Positions 32,553 through 41,870 of a stretch of DNA of 64,000 nucleotides are shown one piece after another. The position numbers and the translations under genes were made by a program. Numbering within the stretch: position 1 is the first letter of the stretch; each line of letters starts with the position of its first letter. Below the pieces are notes generated by a model that worked only from the letters and a program-made list of their open reading frames with translations, searched no databases and had not been told where the DNA came from. This DNA is from Nocardioides cavernae (GTDB taxonomy: Bacteria; Actinomycetota; Actinomycetes; Propionibacteriales; Nocardioidaceae), in assembly GCF_016907475.1 (NCBI RefSeq), contig NZ_JAFBCA010000001.1, positions 3,038,001 through 3,102,000 of the forward strand, given 5' to 3'.

Positions 32553-33301
32553 GCCCGCACCCTGGACCGTCGCAGCTGCCGGCGACGCTCGGAGAGCCCC
32601 CACCGGGTGATCATGCGCAGCGACTCGCTCGCGACCTGGCCGCTCATCTTGGAGTCGCCGCGCTCGCGCTCGATGAACTCGATCGGCACCTCCGTCAGGC
32701 GGAGGCCGCGGCTCACGGTGCGGTAGGCGAGGTCGGTCTGGAACACGTATCCAGTAGACCTCACCGAGCCAAGGTCGATCGCCTCGAGTGTCGTACGACG
32801 GAACAGGCGGTAGCCGGCGGTCGCGTCCTTGACGCGGATCCCGAGCAGCAGCCGGACGTAGAGGTTGCCGCCGCGCGACAGCAGCAGGCGCTGGGCGGGC
32901 CAGTTGACCACCGAGCCGCCCGGGACGTAGCGCGAGCCGATCACGAGGTCGGCGGTGTGCAGGGCGTCGATGAGCCGCTGCAGCTGCTCGGGCTGGTGGG
33001 AGCCGTCGGCGTCCATCTCGCCGATGACGTCGTAGCCGGCGCGGAGCGCGACGTCGAAGCCGTGGAGGTAGGCGGCGCCCAGTCCGGCCTTCTCGGTGCG
33101 GTGCACGACCTGCACGGCCGGGTCGGCGGCGGCCAGGCGGTCGGCGAGGTCACCGGTGCCGTCGGGACTGTTGTCGTCGACGACCAGCACGTCGACGCCG
33201 GGCTGGGCGGCACGCAGCCGCCCGACGATCCACTCGAGGTTCTCCGACTCGTTGTAGGTCGGGACGACCATCACACAGCGGCCGAGGCCGTCGACACTCA
33301 C
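32549..33301 (-). CDS. ppm1: Polyprenol monophosphomannose synthase (DPM1-type GT2, 250 aa)
   Basis: Seen: [58 protein letters not shown] (DxD-like DAD), [14 protein letters not shown] and [20 protein letters not shown]. It transfers mannose from GDP-Man to polyprenyl phosphate for lipoarabinomannan-type glycolipids and protein O-mannosylation. It overlaps the lnt stop by 4 bp; in mycobacteria the two activities are fused, here they stay separate and coupled. No TM anchor is present. Confidence 0.94.
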   Translation of the reverse strand: MSVDGLGRCVMVVPTYNESENLEWIVGRLRAAQPGVDVLVVDDNSPDGTGDLADRLAAADPAVQVVHRTEKAGLGAAYLHGFDVALRAGYDVIGEMDADGSHQPEQLQRLIDALHTADLVIGSRYVPGGSVVNWPAQRLLLSRGGNLYVRLLLGIRVKDATAGYRLFRRTTLEAIDLGSVRSTGYVFQTDLAYRTVSRGLRLTEVPIEFIERERGDSKMSGQVASESLRMITRWGLSERRRQLRRSRVRA

Positions 33302-34863
33302 GCGGGAGTACCTCGCTCTAGGGGTTGCCGGGGCTGCTGGGGCTCCTGCAGGTGGTGGTCGGCGCGGTCGCGCTGCCGGCGACGACGATAGGTGACGAGC
33401 ACGAAAGCCGTGTGCAGGACGAGGAAGAGCATCACGAGTCGTCCGGGCCAGACGCCGAGCCGGACAGCGAGGGTGCGGGTCGTGCTGAGGCCGACGTCCT
33501 CCACGAGGACCTCCTGCCCGCGTGCCGGGACCGAGGCGACGACGGAGCCGTCAGGGCGTACGACGCCGGAGATGCCGTTGATCGCTGCCACCACGACCCA
33601 GCGACCGGTCTCCTGCGCGCGTAGACGGCTGATCTCGAACTGCTGCGCGAGCTGGCCGGTGCGGCTGAACATCGCGTTGCTCGTCTGCACCGTGACCAGC
33701 TCGGCGCCGCGCGACACCTGGCCGGCGATGCCCTCGTCGTAGGCCACGTCGAAGCAGATCGCGTCGGCCACGCGCAGGCCGCCGATCCGGATCGGCTCCA
33801 GGCTGGTGCCGCGGACCATGTCGCGCGGCACCTCGGTGAGCCGGCCGTAGGTCGACGGCATCCAGCTGCTGCCGCGGAACGGGATGTACTCGCCGTAGGG
33901 CACCGGGTGCCGCTTGGTGTAGCGGTCGCCGCTGCCGAGGCCGGGCTGGTAGACGATCCCCTGGTTGAGCACCTGGGTGTCGTCGAGCGGGTTGCTGTTG
34001 GTGCCGCCCACGAGGATCGGCACGCCGATCGCGTCGGAGGCCGCGACTATGCCGGCATGGACCTCGGTGTCGAGGAACGGGTCGACGGCCGTGGAGTTCT
34101 CCGGCCAGACCACGAAGTCGGGGAGCGGCTCGTCCCCCGCGGCGACCGCGTCGGCGAGGTCCTCGGTGAGCCGCACGTGGTTGGCCGTCACCTCACGATG
34201 GACGGCCGGCACGTTGAGCCCCGTGCCGGGCACGTCGCCCTGCACGGCCGCGACCGTGGCCGTGCCGCTGCGCTCGAGCGGAAACGGCACGAGTGCCGGC
34301 GCGAGGGTCACGACGGCCAGCCCGGCCACGACGGCGTACGTCGCCCGCGTGGGCGAGCGCGCGTGCAGCACGACCCACGCGAGCGTCGTGCCGGTCAGCG
34401 CGACGAGGAAGCTGACGCCCGTCATGCCGATCCACGGCAGGGCGTCGGCCCACGGCGTGTCGGCGGTCGCGTAGACCAGCCGGCCGAACGGCATCCCGCT
34501 GAAGGGGAACCCGCTGCGCCACGTCTCGATCCCGACCCACCAGAGCGCGGCGAGGACCGGCCACGCGCGCACCCGCATGCTCCACGAGATCCCGATGCCG
34601 AGCGGCACGAAGAAGGCCGCCTCCATCGCGCACATCGCGATCCACGCGTCCGTGCCGACCGAGCGCATCCAGACCATCACGGCGTAGACGAAGGCCACGC
34701 CGAAGACCAGGCTCGGGAGCCACGCCCGTCGCGGTCCGAGGCCACGCACGCACAGGACGAGCACCGCGATCGCGAGGGGCATCAGCCACGAGTACCCGAC
34801 CGGCTCGAACGCAGCCGCCAGCGCGAGCCCGCCGGCGAGGGCGAGGAGGCAGCGGAGCAACAC
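33298..34863 (-). CDS. lnt: Apolipoprotein N-acyltransferase (521 aa)
   Basis: Seen: about seven N-terminal membrane segments, then a nitrilase-like domain with [14 protein letters not shown] (catalytic Glu, about 253), [15 protein letters not shown] (Lys, about 316) and [11 protein letters not shown] (Cys, about 369), and a final membrane segment. It acylates the N-terminal Cys of lipoproteins; at least two lipoproteins are encoded here. GTG 34863 is preferred because TACGGT ends 6 nt upstream; another GTG at 34947 would add 28 non-hydrophobic residues. Confidence 0.92.
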   Translation of the reverse strand: MLLRCLLALAGGLALAAAFEPVGYSWLMPLAIAVLVLCVRGLGPRRAWLPSLVFGVAFVYAVMVWMRSVGTDAWIAMCAMEAAFFVPLGIGISWSMRVRAWPVLAALWWVGIETWRSGFPFSGMPFGRLVYATADTPWADALPWIGMTGVSFLVALTGTTLAWVVLHARSPTRATYAVVAGLAVVTLAPALVPFPLERSGTATVAAVQGDVPGTGLNVPAVHREVTANHVRLTEDLADAVAAGDEPLPDFVVWPENSTAVDPFLDTEVHAGIVAASDAIGVPILVGGTNSNPLDDTQVLNQGIVYQPGLGSGDRYTKRHPVPYGEYIPFRGSSWMPSTYGRLTEVPRDMVRGTSLEPIRIGGLRVADAICFDVAYDEGIAGQVSRGAELVTVQTSNAMFSRTGQLAQQFEISRLRAQETGRWVVVAAINGISGVVRPDGSVVASVPARGQEVLVEDVGLSTTRTLAVRLGVWPGRLVMLFLVLHTAFVLVTYRRRRQRDRADHHLQEPQQPRQPLERGTPA

Positions 34864-34869
34864 GCACAG

Positions 34870-34875
34870 ACCGTA
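34870..34875 (-). promoter_or_regulatory. -10 hexamer TACGGT for the lnt-ppm1-fxsA operon
   Basis: TACGGT with 6 nt to GTG 34863, leaderless type. It would head the lnt, ppm1 and fxsA genes. Confidence 0.5.
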
Positions 34876-35243
34876 GCCGACGGCCCGATGGGGAGGATCG
34901 AGTGCCTGCAGCGGTGCGGGAGGAACCGGGGGGCTTCGGACCAACACGCACCCGTCTGGCTGACGAGCGCGCGAAGTTGTCTACGGCCCCGTGGTCCCTC
35001 CCGCATCCAGCCCCCGCGGGGCGCCGCCGACCGGTCGACGGGCGGTGGGCACCGCTGGCTCCGCGTGCCCCACGCTCGTCTCCGCTCTGTCGAAGGCGCC
35101 ACCCGCGAGCTGCACAGGCGGACCCGGGAACCCTCTCGCCCTCGCGAGGAGGTGTCAACACCTCCCTGACCTGCGACGACGTGCGTTCCTGCAGGTCAAC
35201 GGACCGGGGGTCGGGCGAAACTTGTCCGACAAATCTCAGCGCT
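34876..35243. other. Gene-free gap between kal and lnt
   Basis: About 370 bp. I see no convincing ORF: the open frames lack RBS, leaderless spacing and family motifs. A small dyad TTGTC-C-GACAA lies at 35222-35232 and may be part of a promoter. Base composition is unremarkable. Confidence 0.5.
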
Positions 35244-35272
35244 GTCGGCGTGTCGACGCATGACACGCCGAC
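35244..35272 (-). terminator. Hairpin after kal
   Basis: GTCGGCGTGTC (35244-35254), 7-nt loop, GACACGCCGAC (35262-35272), a perfect 11-bp stem 9 bp past the kal stop. On the minus strand it is followed by a stretch containing ATTTGTC. It probably ends the kdd-kamD-kamE-kal transcript. Confidence 0.7.
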
Positions 35273-35281
35273 GATGGGGAA

Positions 35282-35680
35282 TCAGCCGCGCGGTGCGGGC
35301 GGGACGACGACCGTGCCTGTCGCGGTCGTGGCGACCACCGGCGGGTCGAGGACCTCCGCGCGCCCGGGTGCGTCGTCGCTCGGAGCGCCCCTCCCGACGA
35401 CGTTCACGGCGAAGTCCATCACCCGGCTCCGCGTCCCCTCCTTCACCAGCGTCGCGGTGATCTCGAGGACGTCGCCGGCCCGGACGGGCGCCCGGAACTG
35501 CACGTCGGAGTAGGACGCGAACAAGCCTTCGTCGCCGTCGAGGACGATGCACATCTCCGTGGCCACGTCGCCGAACAGGCCGAGGCTGTAGGCCCCGTCG
35601 ACGAGGTTGCCGGCGTAGTGGGCGTGGGAGTAGGGGACGTAGCGGCGGTGGGTGACCACGGTGCCGGTGCGATCGCTCAT
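35282..35680 (-). CDS. kal: 3-aminobutyryl-CoA ammonia-lyase (132 aa)
   Basis: Seen: a hotdog-fold protein with THRRYVPYSHAHYAGNLVDGAYSLGLFGDVATEM, ASYSDVQFRAPVRAGDVLEI and VMDFAVNVVG, matching Kal of the clostridial lysine fermentation. It removes ammonia from 3-aminobutyryl-CoA to give crotonyl-CoA. ATG 35680 overlaps kamE by 4 bp. Last gene of the cluster before a terminator. Confidence 0.88.
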   Translation of the reverse strand: MSDRTGTVVTHRRYVPYSHAHYAGNLVDGAYSLGLFGDVATEMCIVLDGDEGLFASYSDVQFRAPVRAGDVLEITATLVKEGTRSRVMDFAVNVVGRGAPSDDAPGRAEVLDPPVVATTATGTVVVPPAPRG

Positions 35681-36414
35681 GAAGCCTTCTCCTGGGTGAG
35701 TCGGTGGACGATGAACGACGCGACCTCGCCCGGCGTCGTACCCCTGCTGAAGACGCGGTCGACGCCGAGCTCGCCCGCCATCGTCTCGTCGAAGCGAGGT
35801 CCGCCGACGACGAGCAGGGGGCGCTTGGCTGCCGGGTAGGCCTCGCGGAAGGCCGCGGACATCTCGCGGGTGTTGAGCAGGTGGGCGTCGCGCTGGGTGA
35901 CCACCTGCGAGACGAGCACGGCGTCGGCCTTCTCCTCGCGGGCGGCCTCGACGAGCTGCGGGACGGACACCTGGGCGCCGAGGTTCACGACCTTGAGCTC
36001 GCGGTAGTACTCCAGGCCCTTCTCCCCCGCGAACCCCTTGATGTTGAGGATCGCGTCGATGCCGACGGTGTGGGCGTCGGTGCCGATGCAGCCGCCCACG
36101 ACCACCAGGCGGCGGCGCATCGACCGCTTGATCGCGGCGTTGGCCTCCTTGGGCGTCAGCAGCGGGTAGTCGCGCTCCACGACCTCGACCGTGCTCGGGT
36201 CGACGAGGTGGTTGACCCGGCCGTAGACGACGAAGAACGTGAAGCCCTCCCCCATCGGCTTGGCGTGGACGACCAGCGCCGGGTCCATGCCCATCTTGTT
36301 GGCCAGCTGCGCCGCGGCGCCCTCGGCGACCTTGGAGTGCTCGATCGGGAGCGTGAAGGACAGCTGCACCATGCCGTCGCCGGTGGTGTCGCCGTAGGGA
36401 CGGATGAGGCTCAC
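35677..36414 (-). CDS. kamE: Lysine 5,6-aminomutase beta subunit (B12- and PLP-binding, 245 aa)
   Basis: Seen: the cobalamin-binding motif D113-x-H115-x-x-G118 within GTDAHTVGID, NIKGFAGEKGLEYYREL (the region holding the PLP-binding lysine in known KamE), VVNLGAQVSVPQLVEAA and a final GGPRFDETMAGELGVDRVFS. With KamD it moves the terminal amino group of beta-lysine (or D-lysine) from C6 to C5. Overlaps kamD by 4 bp (ATGA). Confidence 0.95.
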   Translation of the reverse strand: MSLIRPYGDTTGDGMVQLSFTLPIEHSKVAEGAAAQLANKMGMDPALVVHAKPMGEGFTFFVVYGRVNHLVDPSTVEVVERDYPLLTPKEANAAIKRSMRRRLVVVGGCIGTDAHTVGIDAILNIKGFAGEKGLEYYRELKVVNLGAQVSVPQLVEAAREEKADAVLVSQVVTQRDAHLLNTREMSAAFREAYPAAKRPLLVVGGPRFDETMAGELGVDRVFSRGTTPGEVASFIVHRLTQEKAS

Positions 36415-38000
36415 TTGTCTCCTTCGAGGATCTCGGTCGCCGGGTTGTAGTAGTCGGGCGCCTTCTCCGCGACGCCGTCGAGGCCCCTGCCCTTGTCGGC
36501 CGGGCGCTTCATCAGGCCGAAGGTGCCGTCGGCGATCGCCGAGAGCAGCGGCGGCTCCCCCGGGACGCTGCGGTCGGCCTTGATGTCCTCGAGCAGGCCG
36601 ATCGCCTCACCCAGCACCTCGCGGGCGCGGGAGGCGATGAACCCGTCGGGCGACGGGTGGAAGTCCTCGCGCAGGTTGCCGGCGGCGTTCATCACGTAAC
36701 GGACGTTCTGCAGGGCCAGGTCTCGGTCGGAGATCCACGGGGTCACGACCGCCTCGGTCATCATGCCCACGAGCAGGATGCCCTGGCCGGTCATGGCACC
36801 GACGAGGTTGAAGAAGCCGTCGAGCAGGTAGCCCTTGAAGATGTCGCCGGTCATGTGCCGCGTGGGCGGCATCCACTTGAGCGGCGCGTCCGGGAACAGC
36901 TCGCGGGCGAGCATGGCGTGGGCCAGCTCGAGCCGGAACGAGTCGGGCACCTCGGGGTCGATCTCGAAGGCGTGGCCCAGGCCCAGCTGCCAGTCCTCGA
37001 GACCGGCCTCCTTGGCGAAGTACTCGTTGAGCAGCTGGCTCGTCGTGACCGTGTGGGCGGCCTCGATCGCGTCGGCGGTGGTGAGGTAGTTGTCCTCGCC
37101 GGTGTTGATGATGATCCCCGCCCGGGCGTGGACCTGTCGGCTGAAGCGCTGGTCGACGAAGGTGCGGATCGGGTTGATGTCGCGGAAGAGGATCCCGTAC
37201 ATCGAGTCGTTGAGCATCATGTCGAGCCGCTCGAGGCCGGCCAGCGCAGCGATCTCCGGCATGCACAGTCCGGAGGCGTAGTTGGTGAGGCGGACGTAGC
37301 GACCGAGCTCCCTCGACGTCTCGTCGAGGGCGGCCCGCATGAGGCGGAAGTTCTCCTGCGTGGCGTAGGTGCCGGCGAAGCCCTCGCGGGTGGCGCCCTC
37401 CGGGACGAAGTCGAGCAGCGACTGGCCGGTCGAGCGGATCACGGCGATGACGTCGGCGCCCTCGCGGGCGGCGGCCTGCGCCTGCGGGATGTCCTCGTGG
37501 ATGTCGCCGGTGGCGACGATGAGGTAGATCCAGGGCTTGCTCGGGGCGTCGCCGACCTTCGCGATCATCCGCTCGCGGGCGACACGCTGCCGGTCGACCT
37601 GCTTGATGCCGGCCCCGACCGCCTTGCGGGCGGCGGCGCTTGCGCGCTTCGCGTCCCTGCCCTCGGGCACGCGGAACGTCACCGAGCCGGCGGCCGCCTT
37701 CTGGGCGAGCGTGAGCAGGTCGTCGCCCTCGCCGCGGAGCAGGGCGTCCCACACCGGCAGGCTGACCCCGTGCTCGAGCCCGACGTCGGCGCGTACGACG
37801 TCGGCGAGCCGGTTGACCCACGGGGTGCCGTCGGGGTCGGCGCCGCCGAGCCCGGCGAGGCGCAGGGTGGCGCGCTCGACGCTCACCGTGGTGTGGCGCT
37901 GGGCGAGGTCGACGATCGGCTTGCCGACCTGGCGGGCCAGCGTGCGGGCACGGCGTACGTCGCCGCGGTCGATGCCGAGGGCGCTCGTGGGGCGGGCCAT
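36411..38000 (-). CDS. kamD: Lysine 5,6-aminomutase alpha subunit (529 aa)
   Basis: Seen: DVRRARTLARQVGKPIVDLAQRHTTVS, PWIYLIVATGDIHEDIPQAQAAAREGADVIAVIRSTGQSLLDFVPEG, RTFVDQRFSRQVHARAGIIINTGEDNYLTTADAIEAAHTVTTSQLLNEYFAKEAGLEDWQLGLGHAFEI, all typical of KamD. This is the TIM-barrel catalytic subunit. It starts 1 bp from the kdd stop. The usual reactivation proteins are not adjacent. Confidence 0.95.
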   Translation of the reverse strand: MARPTSALGIDRGDVRRARTLARQVGKPIVDLAQRHTTVSVERATLRLAGLGGADPDGTPWVNRLADVVRADVGLEHGVSLPVWDALLRGEGDDLLTLAQKAAAGSVTFRVPEGRDAKRASAAARKAVGAGIKQVDRQRVARERMIAKVGDAPSKPWIYLIVATGDIHEDIPQAQAAAREGADVIAVIRSTGQSLLDFVPEGATREGFAGTYATQENFRLMRAALDETSRELGRYVRLTNYASGLCMPEIAALAGLERLDMMLNDSMYGILFRDINPIRTFVDQRFSRQVHARAGIIINTGEDNYLTTADAIEAAHTVTTSQLLNEYFAKEAGLEDWQLGLGHAFEIDPEVPDSFRLELAHAMLARELFPDAPLKWMPPTRHMTGDIFKGYLLDGFFNLVGAMTGQGILLVGMMTEAVVTPWISDRDLALQNVRYVMNAAGNLREDFHPSPDGFIASRAREVLGEAIGLLEDIKADRSVPGEPPLLSAIADGTFGLMKRPADKGRGLDGVAEKAPDYYNPATEILEGDK

Positions 38001-38001
38001 G

Positions 38002-39081
38002 TCAGATCCTCCGCTCGAAGAGTCCGCGGACGCCGGCGTCGCCGCGTAGCAGCTCCATCGCGTAGGCGGCGTGGCCCGGGACGTAGCCGTTGCCGACGAG
38101 CATCCGCACGTCGGCGGCCAGGCCCTCCGCGCCCAGGGCGGCGGCGCTGAAGCTGGTGGCCATGGAGAAGAAGATCACGGTGCCGCCCTCGGCGGTGGCG
38201 AGGATGGCGCCGCCCTCGCACCCGGGGACGTCGACGCACACGACCGTGACGTCCGCCGGGCCGCCGGCGGCGGTGACGGCGTCCCGCAGCGCGATCGGGT
38301 CGCGGGCGTCAGCGACCGCGACGGCGTCGGCGAGGCCGGCAGCGGTGAGCAGGTCGTGCTCACCCTCGTGGGGCACGACGCCGATCGTGCGGGCGGCACC
38401 GGCCTTGCGGGCGGCGGCCAGGCTGAGGGAGCCGGACTTGCCCGCCCCTCCGATGACGGCGACGACCGGGGCGTGACCGCGGGCGACGTACTCCTCCACG
38501 ACGCGGGCGGTGAGTGCCGGGGCTCCGCACACGTCCATCACGCTGAGCGACAGGGCGGGTTCGAGGTCGTCGGGGATGACGGCGGCGATCGATCGGCCGA
38601 AGAGCACGGCGTAGCCGTCGCACGGCACCTGCTCGCTGTCGCCGTCCCAGCGGGCCAGGCCGTCCTCGATGACGAGCGGGGTCAGCGTGAGGCTGACCAG
38701 GGTCGCGACGCGGTCCCCCACCGCGAGGCCGAGCGGCGACTCGGGTCCGACCTCCTCGACGGTGCCGACGAGCATCCCGCCGGAGCCCGTCTCGGGGTTC
38801 TGCATCTTGCCGCGGCTGGCGACGATGTCGAGCACCTCGGCGCGGACCGCGTCGCCGTGCTTCTCGCCGTACTTCGTGTGCTTGCGCTCGAGCTGGCGGA
38901 ACGACGCGGCGTCGAGGTTGAGCCGCTCGACGCGGATGCGCACCTCGTCGGGCCAGAGCTCGGCGCGGGTGTCGAGCCGGCGGGCGGCCTGGGGCAGCAC
39001 CGCACCCTCGTCGAGGACGCGGTGCAGGCCGGTCGGGTCGCTGGTGCGGACGTCCGCCTGGATGTCCGAGGAGGTCTTCAT
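38002..39081 (-). CDS. kdd: L-erythro-3,5-diaminohexanoate dehydrogenase (359 aa)
   Basis: Seen: LRVERLNLDAASFRQL-like N-terminus (RIRVERLNLDAASFRQLERK), KMQNPETGSGGMLVGTVEEVG, PALTARVVEEYV, and the Rossmann motif VVAVIGGAGKSGSLSLAAARKAGA. It oxidises 3,5-diaminohexanoate to 5-amino-3-oxohexanoate with NAD(P)+. ATG 39081 has AAGGA about 9 nt upstream. It is the first gene of the minus-strand operon and diverges from kamA. Confidence 0.92.
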   Translation of the reverse strand: MKTSSDIQADVRTSDPTGLHRVLDEGAVLPQAARRLDTRAELWPDEVRIRVERLNLDAASFRQLERKHTKYGEKHGDAVRAEVLDIVASRGKMQNPETGSGGMLVGTVEEVGPESPLGLAVGDRVATLVSLTLTPLVIEDGLARWDGDSEQVPCDGYAVLFGRSIAAVIPDDLEPALSLSVMDVCGAPALTARVVEEYVARGHAPVVAVIGGAGKSGSLSLAAARKAGAARTIGVVPHEGEHDLLTAAGLADAVAVADARDPIALRDAVTAAGGPADVTVVCVDVPGCEGGAILATAEGGTVIFFSMATSFSAAALGAEGLAADVRMLVGNGYVPGHAAYAMELLRGDAGVRGLFERRI

Positions 39082-39255
39082 GCAGGGCATCCTTCTAGGT
39101 TCGTCGCGTTGAACCGCAAATCTTGCGGCGTGGCATTGGACTCGCCGCATGTTCTCCACGTACTCTCCCAGATGTGTCGCCGCACACACAACCGGCGCGC
39201 CGTCAGACCTGACCCCGCCGCCCGAGGCGGTCCGGGGCCACCGCGAGGAGAACCC
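39082..39255. promoter_or_regulatory. Divergent control region of the lysine cluster
   Basis: 174 bp between kdd and kamA. Seen: dyad CCGCAA-ATC-TTGCGG (39114-39128), and the sequence GCGGCG...CGCCGC following it; CGCCGCA recurs three times. These could bind a regulator controlling both directions. kamA has a GAGGAG RBS just before ATG. Confidence 0.5.
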
Positions 39256-40722
39256 ATGAGCATCGAGACCGCCACCTCGCTGGAGGGGGCACTCGCCACC
39301 GGCCAGCCCTACCCCTACCAGCGGGTCGAGCTCGTCGAGCCCGACTGGACGCGCTTCCCCGGCTGGTCCGACGTGACCGCCGCGGACTGGGCGTCCGTCC
39401 AGTGGCAGCGCGCCCACTGCATCAAGAACGTCAAGCAGCTGCGCGAGCTGATGGGCGACCTCCTCGACGAGCGCTTCTACGCCGACCTCGAGCGCGACCA
39501 GGCCGAGCGGGCCACGATGTCGATGCTCGTCCCGCCGCAGATGATGAACACGATGGTGCCGACGGTGTCGCCGGCGGGCCCGGGCTCGCTGACCGAGGCG
39601 TTCTACGCCGACCCGGTGCGCCACTACATGGTCCCGGTCTTCAGCGACCGCCGCACCGACTGGCCCTCCCACCCGCACGCCGCGCGCGACTCGCTCCACG
39701 AGCACGACATGTGGGCGACCGAGGGCCTCACCCACCGCTACCCCACCAAGGTGCTCGCCGAGCTGCTGCCGACGTGCCCGCAGTACTGCGGCCACTGCAC
39801 CCGCATGGACCTCGTCGGCAACTCGACCGCGGTCATCGACAAGCTGAAGTTCGCCGGCAAGCCCAACGACCGGCTCGGCGACATGATCGACTACCTGCGT
39901 CGTACGCCGTCCGTGCGCGACGTCGTGGTCTCCGGCGGCGACGTCGCCAACATGCCGTGGCCGCGTCTCGAGGCGTTCCTCATGGCGGTGCTCGAGGTGG
40001 ACAACATCCGCGACATCCGGCTCGCGACCAAGGCCCTCATCGGCCTGCCGCAGCACTGGCTGCAGCCCGACGTGGTCGAGGGCGTCGCCCGTGTCGCCGC
40101 GGTCGCGCGCTCGCGCGGCGTCTCGCTCGCGATGCACACCCACGCCAACCACGCGAACTCCATCACGCCGATCGTGGCCGAGGCCTCGCGGGCGATGCTC
40201 GACGCCGGCCTGCGCGACGTACGCAACCAGGGGGTGCTGCTCGACGGCGTCAACGCCGACCCGCACGCCCTGCTCGACCTGTGCTTCCGGCTCCTCGACG
40301 GCGCGCAGATCATGCCCTACTACTTCTACATGTGCGACATGATCCCGTTCTCGGAGCACTGGCGGGTCTCGCTCGCCGACGCGCAGCGCCTGCAGCACCA
40401 CATCATGGGCTACCTGCCGGGCTTCGCCACGCCGCGCATCGTCTGCGACGTGCCCTTCGTCGGCAAGCGCTGGGTCCACCAGAACGCCGACTACGACACC
40501 GAGCACGGCATCTCCTACTGGACGAAGAACTACCGCACCTCGATCGAGGCCGACGACATCGAGGCCCTCTCGCGCTACTACGAGTACTACGACCCGATCC
40601 ACACCCTCCCCGAGTCCGGCCAGCAGTGGTGGGAGCAGCACGGGCGCCTCGACGAGGCCTCCCTCAAGGCCGCCGAGATGGCCGAGGCGTCGCGCCGTAC
40701 GGCTGCCCTCCAGGCCTGGTAG
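39256..40722 (+). CDS. kamA: L-lysine 2,3-aminomutase (radical SAM, 488 aa)
   Basis: Seen: radical SAM cluster C174-PQY-C178-GH-C181 in TCPQYCGHCTRMDLVGNST, VSGGDVANMPWPRLEAFLM, LRDVRNQGVLLDGVN, MPYYFYMCDMIPFSEHWR and LPGFATPRIVCDVPFVGK, the typical KamA order, with PLP expected at the lysine of the last block. It converts L-lysine to L-beta-lysine. The clostridial CRHCTRRR motif reads CGHCTRMDLVG here, so the branch is distant. Clear SD GAGGAG. Divergent from kdd. Confidence 0.92.
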   Translation: MSIETATSLEGALATGQPYPYQRVELVEPDWTRFPGWSDVTAADWASVQWQRAHCIKNVKQLRELMGDLLDERFYADLERDQAERATMSMLVPPQMMNTMVPTVSPAGPGSLTEAFYADPVRHYMVPVFSDRRTDWPSHPHAARDSLHEHDMWATEGLTHRYPTKVLAELLPTCPQYCGHCTRMDLVGNSTAVIDKLKFAGKPNDRLGDMIDYLRRTPSVRDVVVSGGDVANMPWPRLEAFLMAVLEVDNIRDIRLATKALIGLPQHWLQPDVVEGVARVAAVARSRGVSLAMHTHANHANSITPIVAEASRAMLDAGLRDVRNQGVLLDGVNADPHALLDLCFRLLDGAQIMPYYFYMCDMIPFSEHWRVSLADAQRLQHHIMGYLPGFATPRIVCDVPFVGKRWVHQNADYDTEHGISYWTKNYRTSIEADDIEALSRYYEYYDPIHTLPESGQQWWEQHGRLDEASLKAAEMAEASRRTAALQAW

Positions 40723-40759
40723 GTCCGCCGCCTGCCCGCCCCGCGGTCCCGCAACCTGT

Positions 40760-40804
40760 CGAAGTCCCCGCACGTGCGGGGACTTCGTCACGTGTAGGCC
40801 GCTG
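40760..40804. repeat. Palindrome copy 1 (28 bp) plus GTGTAGGCC motif
   Basis: CGAAGTCCCCGCAC (40760-40773) and its perfect complement GTGCGGGGACTTCG (40774-40787), followed by CGTGTAGGCCGCTGC (40791-40805). The same palindrome recurs at 41903 and 58402. It is 37 bp after kamA and could also end its transcript. Confidence 0.85.
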
Positions 40805-40904
40805 CAACACCCACTGTGTGTCGGACTCGCCCTCCAAGTAGGCGTTCTCCACAGAGGGACGGCCTCGGTGTTTGTCCACAATCGTCGGGCGGGCATCCAG
40901 GGGC

Positions 40905-41846
40905 ATGACTGATTTCCAGCTCTCCCCCACTGACGTGCGTCTACGGCGCGACCTCGTTGACGAGGGCTACACGGACCGCGACATCCGACGACACGTACGG
41001 TCCGGGTCGCTGACGAAGCTGCGGTACGGCGCCTACGTGCCGACAGATCTGGTCAAGGGCCTCGATGCAGTTGGCATGATGCGTGCGCGGTCGCGAGCGG
41101 TCCTGAGGACAGCGCATCCGTCGTCAGTCCTCAGCCACCAGTGCGCGCTGGCCGAGTACGACGTCCCGCTGTGGGGAATCGAGCTGGGTCTCACCCACGT
41201 GACACGAACCGACGGGCGACCGGGGCGACGCGAGGCGGGGGTCGTCCATCATCGAGCGACGCTCGGCAAACGCCAGTGGCTGCTCCGCGACGGCGTCCGC
41301 GTGGTCAGACCTGCCCGCGCGGTGATCGAGGTGGTGACGTCCAATCGCCCGGAGGTCGGCCTCGTGGTGGCGTGCGGAGTGCTGCACCTCGGTCTGTCCA
41401 CGGAGGCCGAGCTCGCCGAGGCCGCATCGCTCACGCGGCACTGGCCGTTCAGTCTGAACACGCGCATCGTCCTGTCGCGTGCTGATCGGCGCCTCACCAA
41501 TGTCGCAGAGGCACGGGTGTGGCACTTCTTCCACGAGCAGCGCATCCCGCGCCCCGAACCCCAGGTCGACGTGTTCGACGCCGCCGGGAACCTGCTCGGC
41601 ATCGTCGACTTCCTGTGGCGCCGCCTGGGCGTCTTCCTCGAGTTCGACGGCCGCATCAAGTACGAGCAGCACCGCCGGCCTGGCGAGACCGTCGCCGACT
41701 ACGTGCTGCGAGAGAAGCGCCGCGAGGAGCAGATCTGCCTGGCCACCGGCTGGATCTGCATTCGAATCACCTGGGAAGACCTTGCACGCCCGCTGGTCCT
41801 GGCCGATCGGATCCGGCGAGCGCTGGCGCGCCGCGCGCAGGGCTGA
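40905..41846 (+). CDS. AbiEi-like winged-helix N-domain with nuclease-like C-domain (313 aa)
   Basis: N-terminal part: DLVDEGYTDRDIRRHVRSGSLTKLRYGAYVP, the wHTH-plus-turn typical of AbiEi antitoxin N-domains, then SVLSHQCALAEYDVPLWG. C-terminal part: PQVDVFDAAGNLLGIVDFLWRRLGVFLEFDGRIKYEQ...EKRREEQI, a PD-(D/E)xK/DUF559-like fold with candidate residues in VDF, EFDGRIKY. This form is widespread in actinobacteria as orphan genes. No AbiEii toxin lies next to it. Both ends are flanked by the 28-bp palindrome. ATG 40905 is chosen; longer frames exist upstream. Confidence 0.7.
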   Translation: MTDFQLSPTDVRLRRDLVDEGYTDRDIRRHVRSGSLTKLRYGAYVPTDLVKGLDAVGMMRARSRAVLRTAHPSSVLSHQCALAEYDVPLWGIELGLTHVTRTDGRPGRREAGVVHHRATLGKRQWLLRDGVRVVRPARAVIEVVTSNRPEVGLVVACGVLHLGLSTEAELAEAASLTRHWPFSLNTRIVLSRADRRLTNVAEARVWHFFHEQRIPRPEPQVDVFDAAGNLLGIVDFLWRRLGVFLEFDGRIKYEQHRRPGETVADYVLREKRREEQICLATGWICIRITWEDLARPLVLADRIRRALARRAQG

Positions 41847-41870
41847 GCCGAGTTGGAGGAGCAGTCTGGC

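Noticed and set aside
34991..35263. Possible 90-residue gene in the kal-lnt gap
   Set aside because: No RBS or leaderless -10, no recognisable motif, and the frame runs through the kal terminator hairpin.
40664..40930. Minus-strand ORF with EVPARAGT, also present near 41900 and 58400
   Set aside because: The shared peptide is the translation of the 28-bp palindrome, so it is not evidence for protein homology.
40905..41846. Complete AbiE toxin-antitoxin pair
   Set aside because: No AbiEii nucleotidyltransferase gene is adjacent on either side; the neighbours are kamA and the MDMPI-type gene.
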